From assembly GCA_051000755.1 (NCBI GenBank), contig JBPCNZ010000096.1, positions 1 through 27,966 on the forward strand: a stretch of DNA of 27,966 nt, read 5' to 3'. Below the pieces are notes generated by a model. The model saw only the letters and a list, made by a program, of their open reading frames with translations. It was not told the origin of the DNA and searched no databases. Below, piece by piece: positions 21,715 to 27,966 of this stretch (position 1 is the first letter of the stretch; every line of letters begins with the position of its first letter). The position numbers and the translations under genes were made by a program. This DNA is from JALZAH01 sp051000755 (GTDB taxonomy: Bacteria; Actinomycetota; Acidimicrobiia; Acidimicrobiales; Palsa-688).

Positions 21715-22181
21715 CCCGGCTCTCCAAGAACCAGCGCCAGCATCGCATCGCTCAGCTCCTCGAATCGGAGTCGGTCACCAGTCAGGGCCGGGTCGTCGAG
21801 CTCCTGGCCGAGGGAGGCGTCGAGGCGACCCAGGCGACCGTGTCGCGCGACCTCGAGGAGATGGGCGCGGTGAAGGTCCGCACGGCCGGCGGGGAGCCGG
21901 TCTACGCCATTCCTGAGCTGCCCAAGGATCGGGTGGCGCCTGGCGATCAGCTCCGCCGGGTGCTCGGGGACTGGGTTGTCGACGTGGGATGCTCGGCCAA
22001 CGTCGTAATGATCCGTACCCCCCCGGGGTCCGCCCACGTGGTGGCTTCCGCTCTCGATCGGGCGTCCCTGCCCGGCATCCTCGGCACCGTGGCCGGTGAC
22101 GACACCATCATGGTCGTCACCACCGAATCGGCCGGTGGGTTCAAGGTCGCCAAACGGCTGAGCGACCTGGCCGGTTTGTGA
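21711..22181 (+). CDS. argR: Arginine repressor
   Basis: A 156-residue ArgR. The N-terminal winged helix-turn-helix (residues ~5-65) includes KNQRQHRIAQLLESE and the recognition region TQATVSRDLEEMGAVKV. The C-terminal hexamerising, arginine-binding domain includes RTPPGSAHVVASALDRASLP followed by GTVAGDDTIMVV, carrying the paired Asp residues that contact arginine. It starts with a GTG overlapping the argF stop. It probably represses the argC promoter, where a candidate ARG box lies, and so controls its own operon. Confidence 0.96.
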   Translation: MTRLSKNQRQHRIAQLLESESVTSQGRVVELLAEGGVEATQATVSRDLEEMGAVKVRTAGGEPVYAIPELPKDRVAPGDQLRRVLGDWVVDVGCSANVVMIRTPPGSAHVVASALDRASLPGILGTVAGDDTIMVVTTESAGGFKVAKRLSDLAGL

Positions 22182-22216
22182 GTGCCCCGGTGAGAACAAC
22201 AATCGTGCTGTCTTCC

Positions 22217-22236
22217 AGAAGGGAAACGATGACGTG
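22217..22236 (+). promoter_or_regulatory. Ribosome-binding site deciding the argG GTG start
   Basis: AGAAGGG at 22217-22223 lies 10 bases before the GTG at 22234. An ATG at 22228 is nearer to it but its frame closes after six codons, so it cannot start argG. Confidence 0.6.
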
Positions 22237-23457
22237 GCAAAGCGAGTAGTCCTGGCCTACAGCGGTGGGCTCGATACATCGGTGGCCGTGAAATGGATGG
22301 GCGAGGAGCTCGGCGTCGAGGTGATCGCGGTGGCCGCCGACGTCGGTCAGGGCGGGGACTTCGATGAGATCAAGTCCCGGGCCCTGGCCGCCGGCGCCGT
22401 CGAAGCCGTCGTTCTCGACCTGCGGGAGGAGTTCGCCCGTGATTTCGTCGCCCCCGCCCTGAAGGCCAACGCCAAATACGAAGGCAAGTATCCCCTGATC
22501 TCCTCGTTGTCCCGCCCCGTGATCGTCAAGCACATGGTGGAGGCGGCCCGGATGTTCAACGCCGACGCCGTGGCCCACGGCTGCACGGGCAAGGGCAACG
22601 ACCAGGTCCGCTTCGAGGTCTCGACCCGGGCGCTGGCGCCGGATCTGGAGACGCTCGCCCCCGTTCGGGGATGGGGCCTGACCCGGGAGCAGTCGATCGA
22701 CTACGCCGAGCGTCACGGCATCCCCATCACCGTCACCAAGGCCAGCCCTTATTCGATCGACCAGAACCTGTGGGGCCGGACCATCGAATGCGGGATCCTG
22801 GAGGATCCGTGGGAGGCGCCGCCCGAGGACGTCTACGAGTTGACCACCCCCACCGCCACGGGACCCACGGAGCTGGTGATCTCCTTCGAGCAGGGCCTGC
22901 CGGTCGCCCTGGATGGCAAGCGCCTGCCCCTCCATGAGCTGATTGGCGACGTCGACCGGATCGTCGGCGGTTACGGCTGGGGCCGGATCGACATGGTCGA
23001 GAACCGGCGGGTCGGTATCAAGAGCCGGGAGATCTACGAGTGCCCGGGGGCGCTGGCGCTGCTGATGGCCCACGCCGACCTCGAGGACCTGACCCTCGAG
23101 CGCGATGTGGCCCATGAGAAGGCCAGGTTGGAGCCCCGCTACGCCGATCTGGTCTACGACGGGCTGTGGTTCTCACCGCTGAAAGAGGCTCTCGATGCGT
23201 TCGTCACCGAGACGCAACGGTACGTCACTGGTGACGTCCGGCTCCGATGTGAATTGCCGGGCCGGTGCATCGTCGCCGGCCGGCGCTCGGAGGTGGGCCT
23301 GTATGACTACTCGCTGGCGACCTACGAGGCTGCGGACCGCTTCCGCCACCAGGACGCCGAGGGCTTCGTGCGGCTCTGGGGCCTCGGGGTGGCCACGTGG
23401 GCGGCCCGCCAGGTCAACGCCCCGGCGGGGGCCCCCGGCTCCGGCGGGATCTCGTGA
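22234..23457 (+). CDS. argG: Argininosuccinate synthase
   Basis: ATP-dependent ligation of citrulline and aspartate. The 407-residue enzyme begins VAKRVVLAYSGGLDTSVAVK, whose AYSGGLDTS is the N-type ATP pyrophosphatase loop. It continues with AHGCTGKGNDQVRFE (aspartate and citrulline site), PYSIDQNLWGRTIECGILED and GRIDMVENRRVGIKSREIYE. Length and order are normal. The GTG start is fixed by the family N-terminus and the AGAAGGG upstream. A 52-base gap separates it from argR; no second promoter or ARG box was recognised there. Confidence 0.97.
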   Translation: MAKRVVLAYSGGLDTSVAVKWMGEELGVEVIAVAADVGQGGDFDEIKSRALAAGAVEAVVLDLREEFARDFVAPALKANAKYEGKYPLISSLSRPVIVKHMVEAARMFNADAVAHGCTGKGNDQVRFEVSTRALAPDLETLAPVRGWGLTREQSIDYAERHGIPITVTKASPYSIDQNLWGRTIECGILEDPWEAPPEDVYELTTPTATGPTELVISFEQGLPVALDGKRLPLHELIGDVDRIVGGYGWGRIDMVENRRVGIKSREIYECPGALALLMAHADLEDLTLERDVAHEKARLEPRYADLVYDGLWFSPLKEALDAFVTETQRYVTGDVRLRCELPGRCIVAGRRSEVGLYDYSLATYEAADRFRHQDAEGFVRLWGLGVATWAARQVNAPAGAPGSGGIS

Positions 23458-23482
23458 GGGTCCGTCCGGTGGGAGCACAGCC

Positions 23483-24868
23483 ATGACCCTGTGGCAGGGA
23501 CGCTTCGGGGAGTCGGGACCGGCGGACGAGCTGCTCCGCTATACCGTCTCGTTGAGCTACGACCAGCGTCTCGGCGTCGACGACATCGCCGGCTCCAAGG
23601 CCCATGTCCGGGGGCTGGCCCGCGCCGACATCCTCTCCGACGACGACGCTCTGGTGCTGCTCGCCGCCCTCGACCGGGTAGGGGAGGAGCTGGCCACAGC
23701 TACCCTGCGCTTCGTCGATGGTGACGAGGACATCCACACCGCGGTGGAGCGGCGGGTGACCGAGATCGCCGGTGACGTCGGGGCCCGCCTGCACACGGGA
23801 CGGAGCCGGAACGACCAGGTCGCCACCGACCTGCGGTTGTTCGCCCGCCGGGAGATCGGCGTCGTGGCTCGACGAGTGGTGGAGCTCCAGGAGGTGCTCC
23901 TCGAGCGGGCCACGGACGCCGAGGACAGCTACCTGCCCGGCTACACCCACCTGCAGCGGGCCCAGCCCGTGCTGCTGGCCCATCACCTCCTGGCCCACGG
24001 TTGGGCCCTGGCCCGCGACATCGACCGGCTCTGCGACACCCGCCGGCGCCTCAACCAGTCGCCCCTGGGCGCCGGCGCCCTGGCCGGCACGTCGTTGCCC
24101 CTCGATCCCGACGCGGTGGCGGCCGACCTCGGCTTCGACAGCCGCTTCGAGAACTCCCTCGACGCGGTGTCCGATCGCGACTTCGTGGCGGAGACGGTCT
24201 TCGACCTGACCCTCCTGGCCGTCCATCTGTCCCGGATCGGCGAGGAGATCGTCCTGTGGTCGAGCGAGGAGTTCGGCTTCGTCACCCTGGCCGACGCCTA
24301 TTCGACGGGGAGCTCGATGCTGCCTCAGAAGAAGAATCCCGACATCGCCGAGCTGGTCCGGGGGCGCGCCGGGCGGCTCATCGGTGATCTCACCGGCCTG
24401 CTGGCCACCCTCAAAGGTCTCCCGCTGTCCTACAACCGGGATCTGCAGGAGGACAAGGAGCCGTTGTTCGACGCCGTCGACCAGACCGCCGGGGGGGTGC
24501 GGGCCCTGAGCGGTCTGCTGGCCACCGCCACCTGGAACACCGATGCCATGCGAACCGCGGCCGACACGCCCAGCGCTGCGGCCGTGGACCTGGCGGAGTG
24601 GTTGGTGGAGCGGGGGATGGCCTTCCGCCAAGCCCACCACATCGTCGGGGGCCTGGTGCGCGACGCCATCGAGCGCCGGGTGCCGCTCGCGGAGCTGGTC
24701 GAAGCCCAGCCGGCGCTCGGCATCGACGCCGTGGCGTTGCTGGACCCGGGCGCGGCGGTGAAGCGCCGGACCAGTCCCGGGGGCGCAGGCCCGGCCCCGG
24801 TGGCCGAACAGCTCAACCGATTCCGAGACACGGTGGAGGCCGAGAAGATCCGGCTGGCGGACGCCTGA
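23483..24868 (+). CDS. argH: Argininosuccinate lyase
   Basis: Cleaves argininosuccinate to arginine and fumarate, the last step. The 461-residue protein has MTLWQGRFGESGPADELL at the start, then DEDIHTAVERRV, LHTGRSRNDQVATDLRLF, PGYTHLQRAQPVLLAHHLLA (general acid/base region) and the fumarase-superfamily signature GSSMLPQKKNPD with the flexible-loop serines at 277-278. GGGAG at 23471-23475 lies 7 bases before the ATG. It closes the arg set and is 7 bases upstream of the glycosylase gene. Confidence 0.97.
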   Translation: MTLWQGRFGESGPADELLRYTVSLSYDQRLGVDDIAGSKAHVRGLARADILSDDDALVLLAALDRVGEELATATLRFVDGDEDIHTAVERRVTEIAGDVGARLHTGRSRNDQVATDLRLFARREIGVVARRVVELQEVLLERATDAEDSYLPGYTHLQRAQPVLLAHHLLAHGWALARDIDRLCDTRRRLNQSPLGAGALAGTSLPLDPDAVAADLGFDSRFENSLDAVSDRDFVAETVFDLTLLAVHLSRIGEEIVLWSSEEFGFVTLADAYSTGSSMLPQKKNPDIAELVRGRAGRLIGDLTGLLATLKGLPLSYNRDLQEDKEPLFDAVDQTAGGVRALSGLLATATWNTDAMRTAADTPSAAAVDLAEWLVERGMAFRQAHHIVGGLVRDAIERRVPLAELVEAQPALGIDAVALLDPGAAVKRRTSPGGAGPAPVAEQLNRFRDTVEAEKIRLADA

Positions 24869-24875
24869 GGGGCCG

Positions 24876-25562
24876 GTGAGCCTCCCGGCCGGCACCCGAC
24901 CCCTGCCGCGGACCTTCTATGAGCGCGACTCGCTCGACGTGGCCCCGGATCTGCTCAACAAGGTCCTGATCGGCACGGACGGCAGGCGGGGGCGGATCAT
25001 CGAGGTGGAGGCGTACCGCGGGCCCGAGGACCCCGGGAGTCATGCGTTTCGGGGCAAGACGCCGCGCAATGCCACCATGTGGGGGCCGGCCGGGCACCTC
25101 TACGTGTACTTCATCTACGGCATGCACTGGTGTGCCAACGTGGTCTGCGGCGACGAGGGGGTGGCTCAGGCGGTGTTGCTGCGGGCCGTGGCACCGGAGT
25201 CGGGGCTGCCCGCCATGCGCTCGGCGCGGTGGAGCGACGGGCTCGGTGCCCCGCAGGGAGCAGCCGGTCCCCGACGGCGGCCGGACCGGGATCTGTGCCG
25301 GGGACCGGGCCGCCTGTGCCAGGCGTTCGGCATCACCGGCTCCGACGACGGGGCCGACCTCGTGGCGCCGGCCGACCCGGGTCGGGCCGCCGATCTGGTG
25401 GTCGGTGACGACGGGCAGGTGCCCCCTGAGGCGCCGATGGTCACCACCCGGGTAGGGCTTCGGGCCGGCGCCGAGCTGCCGTGGCGCTTCGCCGTGGCCG
25501 GCCACCAGGGCGTCTCCCGCTGGACCGGAATCCCACGCAGGAGTCGCCCCGGTCTACGCTGA
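24876..25562 (+). CDS. 3-methyladenine DNA glycosylase (AAG/MPG family)
   Basis: Base-excision repair enzyme of the AAG family, which removes alkylated purines such as 3-methyladenine. The 228-residue protein has RTFYERDSLDVAPDLLNKVL, then IIEVEAYRGPEDPGSHAF with the catalytic glutamate in VEAY. It continues with TPRNATMWGPAGHLYVYFIY, GMHWCANVV and CRGPGRLCQAFGITGSDDGA. The GTG at 24876 is the natural start. It is 7 bases after argH and probably cotranscribed. This neighbourhood (argH, glycosylase) is seen in other actinobacteria, usually with tyrS next; here an NlpC/P60 gene follows. Confidence 0.93.
   Translation: MSLPAGTRPLPRTFYERDSLDVAPDLLNKVLIGTDGRRGRIIEVEAYRGPEDPGSHAFRGKTPRNATMWGPAGHLYVYFIYGMHWCANVVCGDEGVAQAVLLRAVAPESGLPAMRSARWSDGLGAPQGAAGPRRRPDRDLCRGPGRLCQAFGITGSDDGADLVAPADPGRAADLVVGDDGQVPPEAPMVTTRVGLRAGAELPWRFAVAGHQGVSRWTGIPRRSRPGLR
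25555..25560 (+). promoter_or_regulatory. Possible -10 box of the NlpC/P60 gene
   Basis: TACGCT, identical to the -10 box before the gene at 17005, lies at the end of the glycosylase gene. Transcription from it would begin near 25567 and leave a leader of about 80 bases before the TTG at 25646. No clear -35 was seen. Confidence 0.35.
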
Positions 25563-25570
25563 AGAAACAA

Positions 25571-25633
25571 GTCTCACAAAATGGGACATCGCGCCCGGTG
25601 TCTGGCCGAGTTGCGCCTGGATCACGCTCCGGG
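25571..25633 (+). promoter_or_regulatory. Structured 5' leader of the NlpC/P60 gene
   Basis: Two short stems can form in the RNA. GTCTCA (25571-25576) pairs with TGGGAC (25582-25587) around a CAAAA loop. CCTGGA (25616-25621) pairs with TCCGGG (25628-25633) around TCACGC. Each has one G-U pair, so they are complete as RNA but not as DNA palindromes. The second stem takes in half of the G-run that forms the ribosome-binding site (25631-25638). No known riboswitch consensus was recognised. Confidence 0.35.
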
Positions 25634-25645
25634 GGGAGTAGGTCG

Positions 25646-27097
25646 TTGCTGAAGTTGTCCATGAGAGGCCCGAGACCCAAGTCGCCGACGCCCGAGGGCG
25701 GCGCGGCCCCTCTCGCGCCCCTCCGCGAGCGTGTGGGTCGCCTCTCCGGGCGGCGGGTGGGCCGGCGGACCCTGGGGGCCGTGTGGGCCACCATCGCCGC
25801 CGTGGCATTGGTCGGGACCCTCCTGAGTGCCGACCCCGGCGGATGGCCTCATCACCATGCCCGCTCCGTGACCCTGCGTTCGAGCGCCGGGGCGGTGATC
25901 ACCGCCAGTGATGCGGTGTCCTCCGCCTCGTCGGGTTCGTCCCCCGGGCCGATGACGAAGAAGAGCAAGGGGAGGCGGCCGTCCGGGCCCGTCTCGACGT
26001 CTGCCCCCTCGGTTCGGGCCCCCGGCGTGGCTCCCAAGGGCGCCCTGCGCCATCTCCCTCCTCTGCCCAAGCCGACCGGCGCCTTGCCGCCGGTCGCCGG
26101 GCTGTCCACGACGCGCTCGGTCGACGCCATCGTGACGTTGCCGACGACGGTGACCCCGGCGGAGGTGGCGGCCCTGGTGAAGCTTCAGGGCCTGTCCGCG
26201 GTGGAGGAGGTCGACACCGGCACGGTCAGCGTGGCGGGCGCGCCGGCCGTGACACTGGGGGTGGATCCGGGGACCTTCCGCCAGTTCACCCCGAAGGTCA
26301 CAGCCAGCGAGGACAACCTGTGGCGCTACATCGCCGGCGGGGTCCTGGCCTCCTCGTACGAGATGGCCGCAGACCGCTCGCTGCCTCTGGGCCAGAGCAC
26401 GGCGATCAAGCCCGCCGGCGGGGGCCTGGCCCCCACCACCGGCTGGCTGGGGGCTCTGGCGTCGCTCGGCCTCCCCGGCGTCGACATGATCGTCAGCCAC
26501 GCCTATTCGGACCGTCTGGGCCTGACACCGGACAGCGGGCTCGTGGTCAGTGCCTCCAAGATGGATCCCTTTGCCCTGTCGGCGGCGCTGATGTCGACCT
26601 TGCCCGGCGCCAGCGTCGAACTGCTCCACCCCAACGCGGACATGGGATCGGCCACCAGCCCGGCTCTGCCCGCGGGGGTCCTCGGCAAGGCCGTGAGCGC
26701 AGCCCTGACGCGGGTGGGGGACCCCTACGCGTGGGGCGGCACCGGACCCGGCACCTTCGACTGCTCCGGACTCGTGCAGTGGTCCTTCGCCCAGGCCGGC
26801 ATCAGCCTGCCCCGCACGGCGGCGGAACAGTACCTGACCGGGCCCCGCCTGGCCCTGGCCGACGCCCAGCCGGGGGACCTGTTGTTCTGGGCCTACGACC
26901 CCAACGACCCGAGCTTCGTGGACCACACCGCCATCTATCTTGGGAACGGGATGATGGCGGTCGCCCCCCACACCGGCCTCGACGTCCAGGTGGCGCCCGT
27001 GCCCACGGTCGACTTCTCCGGCGCCGTCCGGGTCGACCCGGCCTCGGCCGGCACCTCGGGCGGCCCTGGCACCGGTCCCGGCCTGCACCCGTCCTGA
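25646..27097 (+). CDS. Membrane-anchored NlpC/P60 peptidoglycan hydrolase with unusual central domain
   Basis: A 483-residue cell-wall endopeptidase. A basic N-terminus is followed by one hydrophobic segment (residues ~43-62), a signal anchor or signal peptide. A Ser/Pro/Lys-rich linker covers ~70-150. A central domain (~157-335) has VDAIVTLPTTVTPAEVAALV, GVDPGTFRQFTP, LWRYIAGGVLASS and SDRLGLTPDSGLVVSA. The C-terminal NlpC/P60 domain (~350-475) has Cys373 in FDCSGLVQW, His427 in VDHTAIYLGNG and His442 in APHTG as the catalytic triad, so it is probably active outside the membrane. The TTG at 25646 is preferred because GGGGGGAG lies 7 bases upstream; ATG 25661 is the alternative. The central domain is discussed as a finding. 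Confidence 0.9.
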   Translation: MLKLSMRGPRPKSPTPEGGAAPLAPLRERVGRLSGRRVGRRTLGAVWATIAAVALVGTLLSADPGGWPHHHARSVTLRSSAGAVITASDAVSSASSGSSPGPMTKKSKGRRPSGPVSTSAPSVRAPGVAPKGALRHLPPLPKPTGALPPVAGLSTTRSVDAIVTLPTTVTPAEVAALVKLQGLSAVEEVDTGTVSVAGAPAVTLGVDPGTFRQFTPKVTASEDNLWRYIAGGVLASSYEMAADRSLPLGQSTAIKPAGGGLAPTTGWLGALASLGLPGVDMIVSHAYSDRLGLTPDSGLVVSASKMDPFALSAALMSTLPGASVELLHPNADMGSATSPALPAGVLGKAVSAALTRVGDPYAWGGTGPGTFDCSGLVQWSFAQAGISLPRTAAEQYLTGPRLALADAQPGDLLFWAYDPNDPSFVDHTAIYLGNGMMAVAPHTGLDVQVAPVPTVDFSGAVRVDPASAGTSGGPGTGPGLHPS

Positions 27098-27204
27098 GGG
27101 CGGTGGAGCCCCTCCCCACGGGGCGTGGCGGTCAGGGCCGGATCCCGTGGTACATTGACCCTCCGCCGCTGAAGAGCCGCTCCGGTCGACGCCAAGGCAC
27201 CTAC

Positions 27205-27233
27205 TTGACAGGCTGGGGGTCAAACGGTAGCTT
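27205..27233 (+). promoter_or_regulatory. rRNA operon promoter (-35 TTGACA, 17 bases, -10 TAGCTT)
   Basis: TTGACA at 27205-27210 is a perfect -35 and lies exactly 17 bases upstream of TAGCTT (27228-27233). Transcription should start near 27240, about 320 bases before the 16S 5' end. It is the only consensus-like two-part promoter recognised in the window, as expected for rRNA. Confidence 0.7.
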
Positions 27234-27239
27234 CAGTAG

Positions 27240-27557
27240 CCGCCCGTAACGGCCGTCAAGGCCGATCGGGTCAGCCGGACCACAGCAGCCACAGGTTGCA
27301 GTGGGCCAGCCGAAGTAGCAGAGGCACCTCCGCCCCGAAGGGGGTGCGTGCATCTGCGGAAGTGCTCCTTGAAAACGGAACAGAGGAAGCCAAAAGCTCG
27401 TGCGGGCGTGCTTGTCACCGCAAGGTGGCAACCATGTCAGAAGAATTGCACTTGACGGACAACAACACTGTCATGTGCCAGTTGGACCTCGGTCGAAGGT
27501 TGATCGAGTCTCCGACTCTCCAGATTTACGGGGGCCCCGCAAGGGGTCGCCTAAGTC
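27240..27557 (+). other. Pre-16S rRNA leader
   Basis: No protein gene is supported here. The leader holds a BoxB-like hairpin, a BoxA-like element and two further GCAA-loop hairpins. One is TTGTCACC (27413-27420) with GGTGGCAA (27425-27432), an 8-bp stem. The other is CCCC-GCAA-GGGG near 27535-27547. A TTGACG at 27452 has no good -10 partner. The 107 bases between the NlpC/P60 stop and the promoter hold only a weak GCCCC/GGGGC stem at 27108-27124 without a U-run. Confidence 0.65.
27324..27377 (+). promoter_or_regulatory. BoxB-like hairpin and BoxA antitermination element
   Basis: A hairpin formed by GCAC...CCCC and GGGGGTGC (27324-27347, with a bulge) is followed after 15 bases by TGCTCCTTGAAAACG (27363-27377). 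The latter matches the BoxA of rRNA leaders (TGTTCTTTGAAAACT in Bacillus-type operons), the loading site for NusB and S10. The order hairpin then BoxA before 16S is the standard rRNA antitermination layout. Confidence 0.65.

Positions 27558-27966
<409 letters not shown>

Noticed and set aside
23414..24895. Open frame of 493 codons on the minus strand
   Set aside because: Antisense shadow of argH, which is complete and well conserved.
25561..25645. c-di-AMP (ydaO-type) riboswitch before the NlpC/P60 gene
   Set aside because: The location would fit, but the leader is too short and the conserved ydaO segments are not recognisable.
27108..27124. Intrinsic terminator after the NlpC/P60 gene
   Set aside because: A 5-bp GCCCC/GGGGC stem without a following U-run is too weak to call.

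Overview
The window is about 28 kb of very GC-rich chromosomal DNA packed with head-to-tail housekeeping genes. Almost everything reads on the plus strand; the exceptions are an rRNA methyltransferase pair at the left edge and one small DUF1844 gene. High GC, many GTG starts, repeated 4-base ATGA/GTGA gene overlaps, -10 boxes placed 6-7 bases before an ATG (leaderless mRNAs) and the argCBDFRGH gene order point to Actinomycetota. The first ~409 bases of a 16S rRNA gene at the right edge look like class Acidimicrobiia, though this was judged by eye and not by a database search. No mobile element, CRISPR array, tRNA or phage gene was seen.

Layout. (1) 1-875, minus strand: an RsmC-like methyltransferase followed by a broken 5' fragment of a SpoU/TrmH RNA methyltransferase, with a perfect triple 17-bp tandem repeat at the junction. 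(2) 916-8605, plus: one long probable operon, def-fmt-rsmB-(MoaB/Mog-like)-ribD-ribE-ribBA-ribH-hisG-(cold-shock-like). It joins N-formyl-methionine metabolism and 16S rRNA methylation to the complete set of recognised core riboflavin enzymes and the first histidine enzyme. (3) 8626-9281: a DUF1844 gene divergent from infC, sharing a symmetric promoter core, and an infC leader with an attenuator-like hairpin. (4) 9282-16925: infC-rpmI-rplT-(SpoU methyltransferase)-(soluble PAS histidine kinase)-pheS-pheT-(tyrosine phosphatase-like). (5) 17005-17664: a single cysteine-rich YkgJ/DUF3109-like gene with its own leaderless promoter. (6) 17720-25562: argC-argB-argD-argF-argR-argG-argH and a 3-methyladenine DNA glycosylase. 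A candidate ArgR box overlaps the argC promoter, and argJ is absent from the cluster. (7) 25646-27097: a membrane-anchored NlpC/P60 hydrolase with an unusual central domain and a structured 5' leader. (8) 27098-27966: an rRNA promoter, a leader with BoxB/BoxA-like elements and the 5' part of 16S rRNA.

Most of the window is ordinary biosynthesis and translation. I did not find a wholly new defence or mobile system. The observations most worth checking are the NlpC/P60 protein whose middle resembles the extracellular domain of FtsX/MacB permeases, the infC leader hairpin with a likely ATA start, the apparent CTG start of fmt, the RsmB lacking a normal linker region, and the regular leaderless promoter grammar.
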